Source: Aspidiotus rigidus (lineage: Eukaryota > Arthropoda > Insecta > Hemiptera > Diaspididae). Taken from it: a DNA stretch of 64,000 nucleotides. The stretch's first letter is position 1, and every line of letters begins with the position of its first letter. The notes beneath the pieces are model-generated. The model was not told the origin of the DNA and did no database searches. It worked only from the letters and a program-made list of their open reading frames with translations. The stretch spans positions 1,364,001 to 1,428,000 of the forward strand of contig JAVHKY010000063.1 of NCBI GenBank assembly GCA_035079385.1, in the 5' to 3' direction. Position numbers and translations under genes: made by a program. Shown here one piece after another: positions 31,576-44,200 of this stretch.

Positions 31576-33201
31576 TCTAATATATAAAGCATCAGAAAGT
31601 TTGTCCGTCTGTCGTCCTGTCCGTTTATAACTCGAGAACTACTGGGCCGATCGCTTTCAAACTTTCAGGATATATTGTCCTCATCCCAGAGCAGCACATA
31701 GACTCATAAAAATAAAAATTTGACGGGGAGGTGCTGAGTAATTTCAAAAAAGGGCGAAAACAATGACTTTTTTCAATATAAAAAAACGTGGTGGTGTAGC
31801 TTGCCATGTACGTTAGACCTACGCGCGTTGAGTGGCGCAGTTTCCAGAATTGAATTATTGTGATAACTCGAGTATAACTCATTTTTATGAAAAATTGAAG
31901 AGAACAAAAATTGTAGCCCCTGTAATTTCCTTTCGAATGAGCCCGGTTCCAGATTTTTAGGAGGAAATTTTGTGACTACAGTATTCGCTGTACTTCCATA
32001 CCAAGTAAGTTATTTTATTCACAGTTTTAAAAACACCTACATAAAGGATTTTACATCCGGTATCTCATACAAGAACCAATGTCTATAGACACGGTGCGCA
32101 CTGCGAATGGGCTAGCGGAAATGACCCTTTTTTTTACCTGTTGTCCGTGTGTTTTCTTAGGGACTGGCAAAATGTCAATGGGTTTGTCTGTATTCTGCTG
32201 CGATGAATACAGGCTTCACGCGAAAAGTAAGCTCTCAAGTGAATTAGTGTGTAAAAAATTTAATTTGGTGATTTTATTTTTGTGCGACTCGGAACTTTGA
32301 TATATTTTTATAAGTACAGTCGCAGTTTTTGGTGTCTATTTTCTTATTTTTGAACTGAATAGTTGTGAATTTTGCAAAACTCTTTCCACTGTTTCTTTTT
32401 TAAAAATTCATCTGAATTCCAAGATACCTACAAAACACACATACCTACAAGATACAGATACCTATAAAACACAGATATCTACTCAACAAAATCACCAAAT
32501 TAAATTTTTTACACACTAATTCACTTGAGAGCTTACTTAACGCGTGAAGCCTGTATTCATCGCAGCAGAATACAGACAAATCCATTGACATTTTGCCAGT
32601 CCCTAAGAAAACACACGGACAACAGGTAAAAAAAAGGGTCATTTCCGCTAGCCCATACGCAGTGGCAGTGCGCAGTGCGCAGTGCGCACCGTGTCTATAG
32701 ACATTGGTTCTTGTATGAGATACCGGATGTAAAATCCTTTATGTAAGTGTTTTTAAAACTCTGAATAAAATAACTTGCTTAGTATGGAAGTACAGCGAAT
32801 ACTGTAGTCACAAAATTTCCTCCTAAAAATCTGGAACCGGGCTCATTCGAAAGGAAATTACAGGGGCTACAATTTTTGTTCTCTTCAATTTTTCATAAAA
32901 ATGAGTTATACTCGAGTTATCACAATAATTCAATTTTCGAAACTGCCCCGCGCGTAGGTCTAAGGTACATGGCAAGCTACACCACCACGTTTTTTTATAT
33001 TGAAAAAAGTCATTGTTTTCGCCCTTTTTTGAAATTACTCAGCACCTCCCTGTCAAATTTTTATTTTTATGAGTCTATGTGCTGCTCTGGGATGAGGACA
33101 ATATATCCTGAAAGTTTGAAAGCGATCGGCCCAGTAGTTCTCGAGTTATAAACGGACAGGAGGACGGACAGACAGACAAACTTCCTGCTTTATATATTAG
33201 A
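31576..33201. mobile_element. 1.63 kb foldback element
   Basis: Arms 31576-32275 and 32488-33201 are inverted copies of about 700 bp, spacer about 212 bp. The outer ends read TCTAATATATAAAGC inward, followed by GTTTGTCCGTC and AACTCGAGAACTACTGGGCC, words I associate with widespread arthropod repeats. The arms carry few differences, apart from a small GTGCGCA expansion near 32670 in the right arm. ORFs in the arms mirror each other and are not convincing genes. It splits a PLE. Confidence 0.85.
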
Positions 33202-33390
33202 TTTCTAAGCTTTCAAGAGCGGTGATTACTTTTCCTTTTTGAACGTTGCGTAAAAGGTCGACGGGTGAGGCGTGGTCAAATTTGTAATCAGTGTCTGAGA
33301 TATGTTTGGCAAAATTAGACTGGAAATAGCTTTCTCGTGCTCTTTCATATGTTCTCTTAGATGTCTGCCGCCATAGCAGGGCACTGCTAC
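33190..33390 (-). pseudogene. PLE GIY-YIG fragment interrupted by the foldback element
   Basis: On the - strand HLREHMKEHEKAISS matches the R-x-x-E-H helix of the domain, and after a frameshift SDTDYKFDHASPVDLLRNVQ and VITALESLEI match the following strand and tail. The frame ends at the foldback edge. On the far side (31500-31575, - strand) NSISEDSCPRQ continues in a style typical of PLE C-termini, and a degenerate hammerhead follows. The first half, including the GIY core, is missing. Confidence 0.6.
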
Positions 33391-34006
33391 ACTAGGCCAC
33401 CATATAGGAGGATCGATAAGACGGTGCATATCCTGATCCTTCTTCTTGCTTCTCTCGTTCCATCTAGGTTCCTCGTCAGGTGACTTAGGTGGAACTGCCC
33501 TGCCTGCGTGCCATTAGAAAATGGTGTTTAAAGCTCAGCGTTGAGTCAAACCAGATGCCTAGGTACTTCATTATTTTCTCTGTATTTCCACACCTTGCAG
33601 GCGAAAGGTGGATGGACTGAACTTCCGATGGGTCATGAAATAAAATGGCCTCGGTTTACTGCAAGTTCTATTCCAGTCGACTCGATCTAACGCATCACTA
33701 CCTGTAGAGCCCGGTTTACCCTGCTCCCCACCGCTACAGTTGTTTCGGCAGTGCATACCACCAAGGTGTCATCCGCATAGCAGATAAGCTTAACACCCGG
33801 TGGCAGTTTCACCTTGAAGATTCCGTTCAATGCGACGCACCACAACAGCGGCCCAAGGACCAGCCCCTGCGGCACCCCACAAGTAACTGGGCGCTTTACT
33901 GTACCAGCAGACGTCTCTGCTTTGATTTCGTGAAGCTACGATAGCTGCTAATCATTCTGAGCAGGTATGCGGGCTTTTCGGCGTCGATGAAGGTTTCCAA
34001 TATCCT

Positions 34007-34920
34007 TGTCAGATACAAAATCGTACATTTTGCATCTTCTTACCTAGGTAGCCGTATAAACGCATATTTAGCACATTCTTATACGATTTACTGCACCGGC
34101 TAGATGAATCATCACTTCACCAACGTAGATATAGATTTACGACGGTAATTGCAATTACGTAATAAAGACGCTTACGTATCATTCAAACTGATGCACCGCT
34201 CATCCCGTCAGCCCGACCGATTATACTATTACACCATTCCCTGCGGAATACCCTTCCGCTCCTTCCCACCAAGTTTCTACCCCATCATCCCTTTAGATCA
34301 TCTGCAAATGCCTTAAAACCATGTCCCAGGAAAGGATAACATATATTGGAAAATCCTCGTCACCTGTAGATACCTATGAAGGTCTGTAATTATTTTACCA
34401 ACTCCAAATACCCATTTTTCCTATACCGGCTTCGGTGCACTGTCCGAAAGATGACACTTTCCTGCTGCATCCCTATATAAACGATTGCGATCTGCGAAAG
34501 AGAAGCATTCAACTCGTACGTTTTTCGAGAACCGTACGCTGTCCGTACGTACAAGCTCGTCGCACGAAGTTACGTTACGCTGAGTTCGCGTTTGTGTATT
34601 TTCTTATACGTTTTTCTACTGTAATAGTAACCCATATTTTCTATTGCACTAAATATACATACATTCGTATTTTCGTTCGTAATATAATCGTATAATTGTG
34701 ATTGTTCATCATACGTAAGTAATTGATTAAACGTATTCTTCCGATGGACCCTTTTTATATAGTCTCAGCCATCGCTCTTGTAGAATTCGGCATTATCGCT
34801 ATCATCATAAAATAAAGTTCTGTTTTATGCACATCCTTCCTGCTAAACTTGTAGACATCCATATCTCCGAACCCTGTCCTGTCAGAGCACTTCTTCTCAC
34901 TCCCCTAAATCCCTCTGACA
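34007..34920 (+). mobile_element. Solo LTR, 914 bp, inside the R1-like LINE
   Basis: It starts TGTCAGA and ends TCTGACA, with the target duplication ATCCT on both sides (34002-34006 and 34921-34925). Removing it restores the R1 reading from SWERI to LETF. It has a TATA box (TATATAAACG near 34472) about 30 bp before a start-like CATTCAACTCG, and an AATAAA at 34811-34816. These are the R-region signals of an LTR. No internal retrotransposon sequence is present, so recombination between two LTRs is the likely origin. A 5-bp duplication fits BEL/Pao or Gypsy. Confidence 0.85.
34472..34516 (+). promoter_or_regulatory. LTR core promoter (TATA and start-like site)
   Basis: TATATAAACG is followed after about 27 bp by GCATTCAACTCGTACG, in the style of an arthropod TATA plus initiator pair. 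Transcription would run on the + strand, towards the AATAAA at 34811 and beyond. Confidence 0.5.
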
Positions 34921-36525
34921 ATCCTCTCCCATGAAATTGAGTTGAACGCATTTCTTATGTCCAGGCTGACTGCTGCGCAAAACTGACGCACAGCAATCGC
35001 TGACTCGGCTATCCTCTTCAGCCAGATTCTAGCATCTGATGTACAGCGTCCGGTTTAAAAACCTTACTAACTACTAGAAATTATATCTCTTTCCTTCAGA
35101 TAGCTCTGTAGTTGATTGGCTATCACTTTTTCCGGGGTTTCCCAACATTGTCCAGCAGACGAGAGGATGGCAGGTCAGGTGGTTTATCCTTCTTATCAAT
35201 TAACACTTGCCTGGCTTTCTTCTACCACATAGGAAACGGTCCCCCAATAACTGCCGCAATGAATGTATCAACAAGCAATGCTGGGTCAACTGAATGTATG
35301 GCGCTCCAGACTGGATTTGGAATCTCATCAGGACTCGGAGCCGTCCAATACCTACCCCGCAGTCTATTGACTGCTGCATTCGCCGCAAATTGGTATTTAG
35401 GAGGATTATGCTACCCTCTTCTACTATTGGTAACTTTACGATTGGTGGTGGCTGCTGTGGGAACAAGCCATCAATGATTTGCCCCATAACATCCCGCTCC
35501 ATTCGGCTCATTGGTGAGAGGCCCTTCAGCTTCTCCAGTACTAACTTGTAAGGGGCTTGCCAAACGGGTCCTCTTCCGCCATTTTGCACAAGTCTTTCCA
35601 TGCGGCACCCTTGCTATCTTTTATGGCTTTCATCAGCCTCTTATAAGCCAGCTGGTATTCAGGTGCAACCGCCCGCGCCTCCTGGCAGCCTTTACTACGT
35701 TGGTATATCCAGCACTGACGATTGCTCTCTTCCCTTAAATCAACAATATTATTGGTCCACCAATAAACGCGGCTTTTCTCTTCTTTGGTGCATTATTTCA
35801 AGCATGGTTACATCGCATGCTTTGGTGACCGTCTGTATCATCCTCTCTGCTGCCACCTCTGCACTTTCTTCTTGCTCTTGTCCTTGGTCCCATGTAAGAT
35901 CAAGGTAACTAGCCTTCAAACTGTCGCTATTCAGCTTCCTGACTGTCCATTTCTTACCCACTTTCGTGGAGCAGCGACTTCAACTTCCTGATGAATGGAA
36001 AAGTTGATACATCGCTGGTTCCTCCCAGAAATCTCCTGATCCAGTTCTGCCCAGCCTTCTATTCTACGTGTTAGGCTCTCTAAGGCAAAGGTAAAATCAA
36101 TAATATACCCATAACGTTGAGACACTTGAGTGGGAGGGTTGCCCCCGTTGTCCATTTCCAGTCCATTGCAGGTAATCCACGATGGTTAGTTTAGCTAGAA
36201 CGTCATTTTTCTGACTGGGCATTGAAATCGTCAGCCACAATGAATTTCTCACCTCACCGTCTGGATAAGCTTTCTTCCAATTTGTCTAGGATATCTTCAT
36301 ACTTCGAGAAGGGACGATTTGGAGAGAAGTATCAACTTGTAAACAACCATATCGGCCATCTTCACAGCAACATACCCCTCTCCGCTTTCAACCTCTCCCG
36401 GGTCAATTGGACTTTCTGGGCATATGCCAATGACCGCCAAGCTAGTACTGTCTGTGTACCATTCTTGTACTCTCACATCGTTGTAACACTCGCTGGCAAT
36501 TAAAATATGCGTTCCTTTCTCAGCT

Positions 36526-36998
36526 AAAAACTGTCAGAACAGATTTTGCGCAAGTTTGCAGTTCTCTCCTCTCCTAAGGATAAACCATCCCCTGAAGAAT
36601 GTTGTGGGGTCTATCGATCTAGTTGCACCATTCCTGGTTGCTCCGCTTTCTACATAGGGCAGACTGGTTCCTCTCTTAAAGATCGTTCTACTGACCATTG
36701 TAATGCTTTCCGTTGCCTAGAGCCTGAAAAATCCGTCCTCGCTAAAGATTGTATCGAAAGCGGCCACGACTTCAACACCTCCAAGTTTGAATTGATCTAT
36801 AAAGCCACCAAGAGTCGTCTGTTGAATTGCTTAGAAGAAGTCGAAATTGTTGCGTCTTTTTCTATTGCTGACAAATCTCTCTTGAATGATACTCGTTTTG
36901 TTTTCACGAATCCTTCTATTTTCAAGTTTTATAATGATTCATCTGTCGATAACATCATTCATTTTGAACGTCCTTCTCCATCTTCCGCACATGTTTAG
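36526..36998 (+). pseudogene. Penelope-like element fragment with GIY-YIG domain
   Basis: A 150-codon frame carries CCGVYRSSCTIPGCSAFYIG, QTGSSLKDRSTDHCNAF, KDCIESGHDFNTSKFELIYK and a long tail (LNCLEEVEIVASFSIADKSL ... FYNDSSVDNIIHF). The Y-x-x-Y-I-G-Q-T core is present. In the helix, D-R-S-T-D-H replaces the usual R-x-x-E-H, so the catalytic Arg/Glu may be altered. It abuts the R1-like endonuclease at about 36525 in opposite orientation. The RT is absent. Confidence 0.8.
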
Positions 36999-37079
36999 TT
37001 TGTCCTGTATGTTACTACTCGATGAAGTGTTGCCTCGTCAACAAAAAACCCATCGTGAAATAAATTTTGTTACGTGATT

Positions 37080-37740
37080 GTATTTTCTTTTATTCCACTA
37101 TTAATTTTCTCAGTTTGCTTTGTTGATACTCAGAAAGTTTTTGACGTGTTTTATGTCTTTACTGAGCCCCGAACCCTAATTCGAAATTCTGCGGGTGCCT
37201 TCCCCTTTCACTTTTATTAGCCCGTAGGAGATTCAGAAATCTGCGAGTTTACCACCCCCCGCCCAGTTTATACTCAGTTTATTCTAGTGCAGTATACTCA
37301 AGTTATATTAGACTTTTACTAGGGCTACGCTCTTTTCTACTAGGCCTCTACTAGGCTAAAGATTAGCTAGTATATGTATACCTGGCATGTCTAGGCTTCC
37401 TATACCCCTTCCCTCCTCGAACACTGTTTGTTCTATGCATCAGTTTATACTAGCTGTATACTAAGAGTGCAATGTACTAATGTTATACTAGGCTTATACA
37501 AGCTCTACGGCTCCCTATACAAAGTTGAGGCTTACTTTGTATTAGCTCTATACTAGGTCTAGGCTTTCCCCCATGTTTCATTTCTTTACTGAGCCTTGAT
37601 CCCATATACAGCATACTGGACTAAGATGATTGGTATAATAATATGTATAGGACTCAAATTTAGGTACTGATCTACACATTCATCAGCAACCCTCTGATTC
37701 GGTTTCATATGGTTACCGAGTTTATTTTCATACGGCAATA
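37080..37740. repeat. CTAGTATA-type repeat field
   Basis: TTATACTAGGCTT, CTATACTAGGTCTAGG and similar words recur between about 37270 and 37570, the reverse complement of the 4.3-4.7 kb units. GAGATTCAGAAATCTGCGAG near 37209 recurs near 43075 and, altered, near 5520. No gene is seen. Confidence 0.55.
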
Positions 37741-37744
37741 GAGA

Positions 37745-37885
37745 GTTTTTGTATTCAAATGTTATCATGATACGGTGACGTTGTCGCTAAATTTTCTCAT
37801 GTTGAGCAATGAGAGAATTTAACGTTAGCGTTATCTACACTTCATTACAATAACGTTCAAATGTAAAAACTCAGTAATGGTAAGC
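37745..37885. repeat. Small dispersed foldback repeat, copy 1
   Basis: GCTAAATTTTCTCATG and GAGAATTTAACGTTAGCG form an imperfect hairpin, followed by AATAACGTTCAAATG. A second copy lies at 55230-55345. Confidence 0.6.
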
Positions 37886-38013
37886 TCGATTAACGAAAAA
37901 TGTACGCTCGATTTTTCATCTTATTCCCTAGATCAGAGACGTCATCAAAAGATAAGTAATAATATGGCATACTGTATAGGGAACGAACGTCTAACGAGAA
38001 AATGCTTCGGCTT

Positions 38014-38198
38014 GTCACCATGACAACGTGCACGCCTTACGTAGAGAAACCATAATTTTGGCGGAGTGCCATAGCGATGCCGTGCTGTCGCTTAGTTTCT
38101 TGTCGTATAAAATATTATATTATTCCATCGATTGGACTTCCCTTTTTGGTTGGCTATATATTATCTTCTCACCAACGGAATAACGTCGCCATAGTAAC
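38014..38198 (+). promoter_or_regulatory. Two X-box (RFX)-like motifs
   Basis: GTCACCATGACAAC (38014-38027) and GTCGCCATAGTAAC (38185-38198) both fit the RFX-factor X-box RYYNCC-N(1-3)-RRNRAC. Two perfect matches 171 bp apart suggest a regulatory region, perhaps of a cilium-related gene. No start site or known gene is visible, so this is an inference from motif matching only. Confidence 0.35.
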
Positions 38199-38627
38199 GT
38201 TATATTGTACTTATACTATGGCTTCATTTTCGCTGTTGGTATTTCGTTGAAAATATTTTATGTCGTACAGATTTTGTTCTTCATTTCTTATTCGATACTA
38301 TCTGATAAATGTGGTATTGTGTAAAAATGGGTGGGGCTCCTCTATTGTTCTTGTACAATCAGTGTACATTGCGTAGTTTTTGCGAATTTCAAACGATATT
38401 CTAAAAAAATTTCGTTAGTGCCTACTGACCCGACACCCGAAAGGATAGTAACGGCCTTCTTCATGATTAAATTGTTCCATTTACGGAAATTTGATCATCA
38501 CTGTATGAACAATAAAATGGATATACGGATGAAATAATTTCGGGTGCCGTAAAATACGCACGTATAAGACTTTTTTATCCAACGTGTGCAAGAAAAAAAA
38601 AAAGAGTGGCCATAATTAAAAAACGTA

Positions 38628-39385
38628 TTGATTCTATTTAAAAAATGGTACTTTGTTAAATGGTATCAAGTGAGTAAACGGAGTTTTTATCTGATTGGGA
38701 TAGAGAGTGAAGTAAAAATTCTTTTTAAACACATACGCCGAAAGTACGTTTATTTTAGACAGCGAAAACTGCATTTATCGATCAACAATGAGAATCATGA
38801 AAACAGTGGCGAAAAAACTAGAACCCGTATCGAAAAACTCCAATCCATGGCGAAAAGCAACAACAATGATTCTGATTGGACGAAGAAATTTTGGAAAGTC
38901 GTATAACTCAAGTATCAGCAAATTGCTTTCGGCGTATGTTGTTTAAAAAACTATCTTACAGTACGAGCAGCGACGTGAGAAATATCGCAACTCATTTGAT
39001 TAGCTCGTCAGAATTATCGTCAAAATTTTATATTATGGTTATAAGACTGAGGCTACTCTCAAAAAAGTCATCACGACTTTGCGACACAATTTTCTTTCAC
39101 GATTCTGTGATTTTGTTATTGTCCCTCACTAGCGAAAGCTCAACTCTAAATTTAAAAAACGAAGACTTCCTTAACGAAGTTGAACGAATGTCGCAGGTAA
39201 TCCGTTCAGTGGGTCAAATTGGTTTTGGTATTAATAATTCAAAGTTCCTCTGCTGCCATATATTATTAGGGCTCAAAACTCAAAATTTTCTATGTCCATT
39301 TTCTTTCATATTATCAAGACTCGAAACTGACTGCATTATGATAAGATTCCTCGGTAGAAGTGCTGACAACTATTTTTCATTTTGA
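38628..39385 (+). CDS. Unrecognised ORF pair, possible host exons
   Basis: Two overlapping frames, 92 codons (38628-38906) and 169 codons (38876-39385), do not resemble any mobile element or protein I recognise. The first is basic and polar (RKYVYFRQRKLHL, then EKTRTRIEKLQSMAKSNNND). The second has a helical, leucine-rich look (ESRITQVSANCFRRMLFKKL ... LKNEDFLNEVERMSQ). CAG/GTAATC at about 39195 could be a splice donor ending the second frame. They may be two exons, one frameshifted gene, or chance ORFs. The X-box-like pair lies about 430-610 bp upstream. Confidence 0.25.
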
Positions 39386-41189
39386 ATTCAATACGCATGT
39401 GTATGATTTTCAAGCGCGGATTTATGGGTACTTTTTTTTTTTTTGGGGGGGGGGGAAATATTCCATTGTTTGAAAAATTTTTTCCTCGCGAAGGACAAAT
39501 TGCGTACTTCAGCCTTTTTTAGAAGTTTTAGAATGGGTTATATCCTCCTTATCCATCCCTCATTCATTTTCATCAATGATTTATATTTATCCCGGTGTAT
39601 TTAAAAACCAAAACAGAAAAGTGACTATAAATTTCACTAAAATTGTGACCACCGATTTTCAGAATGAGTACCATACACGCGGTACCTCATCATTACTATA
39701 ATCCAAGTAATATTATTCCAATTTTCTCCATTTTTTTCATTAGACGCATTACTGCAACTTACTGAAACAATTATAAGTATCATTTTTAGTACCGGTTACT
39801 TAAAATTTGAGCTTACGTCGCCAAAGTATAGTAGAATTTACTAACATTGCATCTCTCATCATTGTTTTCAAAAACATTTTTTCTTGTAGTGTATGAAGGA
39901 ACTCGAATGAGGATCACCAGAAAATAATTCTCTCTTAACTTGTAAATGAAATACAGCGTAATCTGGATGTTGAATGGAAACCTAAAAAGAATGAACGTCT
40001 TAGTTGAAGGAAGTTCTACTAGATGGCGTTATATTGATGTCATCACGTGCCGATTATCGTACCTGTTGGAAAAAGTAAACCTGTATGAAGGAGACTAAGA
40101 TTGATGGGAACGATTTACTTGGTTATGACGTTACGGCACGACATTTAAATAGAATAAAGGTTCATACGCGCCCGCAGTAAAATTTTACATTATCATCATA
40201 CTGAAATGAAAATTGATTCCTCGTTTAAAACGTGCAGTACAATTCATTTTCCGAAAAATTTGCAACGAGAATAAAATTTATTATCACGACGTGTGTGTTT
40301 ATGCTCGCCGATAGTCAACAGTCGTTATTGTTGACTGAAATATGACTATGCAGGTTACATTGCGTGTAAACACGTATACTGAAAAGAAGATCATGAAAAA
40401 TCCGTAGGGATCCGCATGAGGATTTTCACAATACTGTGCTCTGAGCGAATTACAGTCATAGAGCAGTGTGCGCAACGCAATCCATTTGATTAATGCGTTT
40501 AATGTGTCCTGTATTTTCCAACATTTTTCCAACAGTGGATTCCCTAGGTTTATTAATTATTGTAAAAAAGTTAATGGAAACAGAAATTTTTCTTGTTTTC
40601 GAGAAAGATAAAATTAATTGATACTGATGAGGGAGAGAGGAAGATGCTTATTTTTGTTCCATTCCATGCGCTGGCCTAGGTAGACGTCACTGTACTCGGA
40701 TTCTGGGATACATCTTCATTAAAAACGTTAAAATATACGCGGCTATAAAATTATGAAGTTTATCGTCTGCTGTCCGCGCCGTTAATTCCTTGTAATGTTG
40801 TAGATCACAGCGATGCGGCTTGTGGATTCTAGGAAAGCAATTACTGAACTATCGCTAGATCGTTTTTATCTATTTTTTAAAAATAATAATAAAATTTGAA
40901 AAAAAAAAAAAAACAGAAAAAAGGAGAAGTTTTAATCTTCTATTTCCATCTTTGGGTGATATTATTAGATTATTTTAGTTTCAACTGGTTCATTATTTTT
41001 TTGGCTTACATTACATTTACAAATGGAAATTCCGGTTTTATTTGAAAAAGCATCGCATTACTAAATTTTGCTTGTCTTTCCTAATAAGGACTTTGATTTG
41101 TAAAAAAAAAAACTACTCTACACTCGCTACAACAACAAATAACTTTTTTGTAGCACCTACGCAGTAATGTTCTCATTTTTTTTTTTTTT

Positions 41190-41222
<33 letters not shown>

Positions 41223-44200
41223 TGTTTTTCCTCTTTAAATTTCAAAATTTTCTACGTTTCCGAACGATAAATTTTGAATCTCAAGAGGCCTGGCCTGTAA
41301 GAAGGTATATTTTGAAAGAAATTGATTAATTCACTGATATGATTTGTAAGCATTGTAAGCAAATGCAAATGATCATTACAATGATGTACTGACGACGCAG
41401 AAGTAGAATTGAAATTTTACCTTGTATATGGAACTGATTCCCTATAATATGATTCTGGAAATTCACTTCAAATTTAGTCCTCTTTCAATATCTCTGCTAA
41501 TTATACTGATATAGAAATTTCAGGAAAGAACGACAAAAAACACACAAATACGGGACTCTGTCTGGGTGTATCAGTCGTATATTCCCGGAATGAGTCCTAT
41601 AGTCGCGTCAATGTCCATATTCTTCTAAATCTCCTGTCACACCGTCAGAGTATTTCTCGCGGTTCGTGCTTCTCTTCCACGAAATCTTATATCAGTGATA
41701 CAAAAATCACAATTTCTTGAGTCTACCTCAAATTAAACTCTCTCACTGTTGATTACAAGAGATGCGTAATATTCCTCATCCATACGAAACTGTACTTACG
41801 TCGCTAAGTTCGATAGGTGTGAGTAATTATTCAGTTCATTCCATTCTACGTAGGTATATAAAGTTCCTATGTCCTGGTCAAAATCTATATGTAATCCTTA
41901 TCATTGATATGGTTGGTAGCGTTGTCTCTTTTCTGTCGTGTCAACGATTTGCAGAAGACTCAGTCCATTGGGACTTTTTTGTTGAGAAGGAAGTTCGGGA
42001 TGGACGGCTGATACTACACTTGGGAAAAACTATATAGTAAATTTGTCTGGAGAATAATAATTAATAATTATAGTAAATCTGGTCCAATCTTCATTTTTCC
42101 CTCATTATTTTCAGTAATATTACTTATAATTTGGTTTCATTTACTATTTTATTTCGCCAGGATAATTATAGATTTTTTCTGTCATTATAATTATCTTCTC
42201 GGACTGGACTAGTTTTGCCACATTCATATCTAAAAATGCGTAAGTACTACCAAAATTTTTCTCAATATTTAGGGACAAATCTTATGGCATGGCACTAACC
42301 ATACAATTGCATATTTTAGTTACTATTGCAAGATCTACCATACCGTAGGTAGCGCAACGCTACTGGAGGATAATGCAGATATTTTTTATATGGGAAATGA
42401 AAAAATATAGGTACCAACATCCTATAATTTGTACCTATATCTTAATATAAATATTGCAGCAATAGCATGGATTTTTAATTACGCTCACTACGTGTTAGTG
42501 GTTCCCAGTTTAAGTACTTTTTACAATATTTATTTACTACTTAACGATAATTTGTTGTTTGTATATATGTATTATGAGAGTTTTGAAACAAGAAAAGAGC
42601 AACACCGCGGTGTACCTATCATAAATAGTTGAGTGAGTGTATTCGTACTATATTGTCTGTTTACTGTTTTTACTGTCATTTATATAATAAAGTAGGAGTT
42701 CTCAGTTCGGTTTGATTCAAATAAAACGTGTCGTGCTTTCTCTCAGTCTATAAAGTACTGTATACACGTGATATACGATATATTACGCGTAATTTGCGCA
42801 CTAAGCAGAAATTTTGTCGAATGCGCACATTGAGCTAAGTTCTGCTGACTGCGTGTAATAGGCAAACAATAATTGAATTTTTGACACAAATTGGGAGATA
42901 CTTTTCCAACGAATGCGCCCATTCGACAACAGTTTTGGACTTGGAAAGTCGAGGATGACAGTGGAGTAAGACTTCCTATGAATAACGATAGTGTTCAGGG
43001 ATCCAATAGTTCGTCAAAAATCGACTGTGTTTTTTTAAACATTTTTCATACATTTGCTGAGGCCGTACCATAATTCTGAAATCTGCGAGTTTGCCCCCTC
43101 CCCCTCCGTTAACAGATTTGAAAAAATTTCCCTAATTGAGATCTCTACCCTAATTCTAGAATCTGCAAATTTATATCCCCTTCCTTCAACCCAGTATCAG
43201 CCCCGGCGCCATGGGGAAGCAAAGGAAGCAACTGCTTGGAGCGCCACGATGAAAGGGGCGCCAAATTCACGATCAAAAGTATTAAAAATATTGATATTTT
43301 GCTGCAGCACATCTCAAGAATACATATACACGTAATATATACAATCTACAACAGAATTAGTCATATTCGAAGACAAGAAATTCCGCGTTGCTTTGAAAGA
43401 AAGGGTTCTTGATGAGATGGTTTGAACAAAACAGCATTTCAGTATCAAAATACACTTAACTAACCGCTGCAGATGTTCAAAGCCAGGACCAGCACTCCTT
43501 GCGCGAACTGGTAAGTTGGGGTCTGTTGGTACAGGGCAGGGGTATCGGCGATGCTCGTGCCGAGCAAAGTGAAATTCTAACCGATGTCGTTGTCAAAAAG
43601 ATAGATGAATGTGTAACTCAGCCTGTCATTCCGGTCGTGTTCTGAGAACAACGTTGCACACGATTAAATTCAGTGTTACGCGCTGTTTTGAGACATATTC
43701 AACTTTTTAACATTTATCACTCAGTTTTTGCAATAATTAATTATTATAGTATGTTCAATTTTTAATATAAATATTTTGTGAATGCATGTTTATTACGCTA
43801 ACATTTCAGTAAATTAACTTATTTTTAGTAAGCTTACACAAATTCAGCAATTTAAATTTTTTATATCCACTTATACCAGTCAATATTCTCTTCCTGAACT
43901 CAAGACTTTGACGAATTTCATTTGTTTTCCTAGTACCACTTGACTACTTCACTTTTGAATTATTCTTTTATATTCCACCACCTAAACCACTATCCCATAG
44001 TAGAATCATTTCTGTTTCTTTTGAGCTTGCGTGTTCCTGTGCAAGACCTTTCTTATTCTTGAATTGAACGCAAGAAAAGCAGATCTTAGATGTTTCTACG
44101 AATGGCCACTGCAGTACTTTCGAGTAGAACGCAAGATCTAAGTATCTAACATTATTGTACTATATTTTTATACCGTAATCATTCGGTGTCAATATATTAC

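Larger units (their letters stand above)
33480..36525 (-). pseudogene. R1-like LINE, endonuclease and RT, split by a solo LTR
   Basis: Reading on the - strand from 36525: endonuclease blocks GTHILIASECYNDVRVQEWY, GEGYVAVKMADMVVYKLILL, YGYIIDFTFALESLTRRIEG (near 36100) and ISGRNQRCINF (an altered SDH block). The R1-type linker follows (KKWTVRKLNSDSLKASYLDL near 35950; LPYKLVLEKLKG-like near 35560; IIDGLFPQQPPP near 35460). RT motif A appears as FCAAVSLDIRNAFNSISW near 34950. The solo LTR sits here. RT resumes with LETFIDAEKPAYLLRMISSY near 33990, motif B MPQGLVLGPLLW near 33870, motif C CYADDTLVV near 33780, and YLGIWFDSTLSF near 33540. Several frameshifts make it dead. LDxRNAFNS is diagnostic of R1-type LINEs. 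Confidence 0.8.

Noticed and set aside
32079..32642. Mirrored ORFs in the foldback arms (FFTCCPCVFLGTGKMSM)
   Set aside because: They mirror each other because of the inverted repeat; no known domain, and the longer outer ORFs also end at arm boundaries.
35112..35991. Several + strand ORFs of 68-121 codons
   Set aside because: Antisense shadows of the R1-like LINE on the - strand.
37015..37060. Possible hammerhead after the 36.5 kb PLE (CTCGATGAAG, hairpin TGTTG/CAACA)
   Set aside because: GAAA is replaced by an A-run and the CUGANGA box is broken; only the hairpin is left, so it was not listed as a ribozyme.
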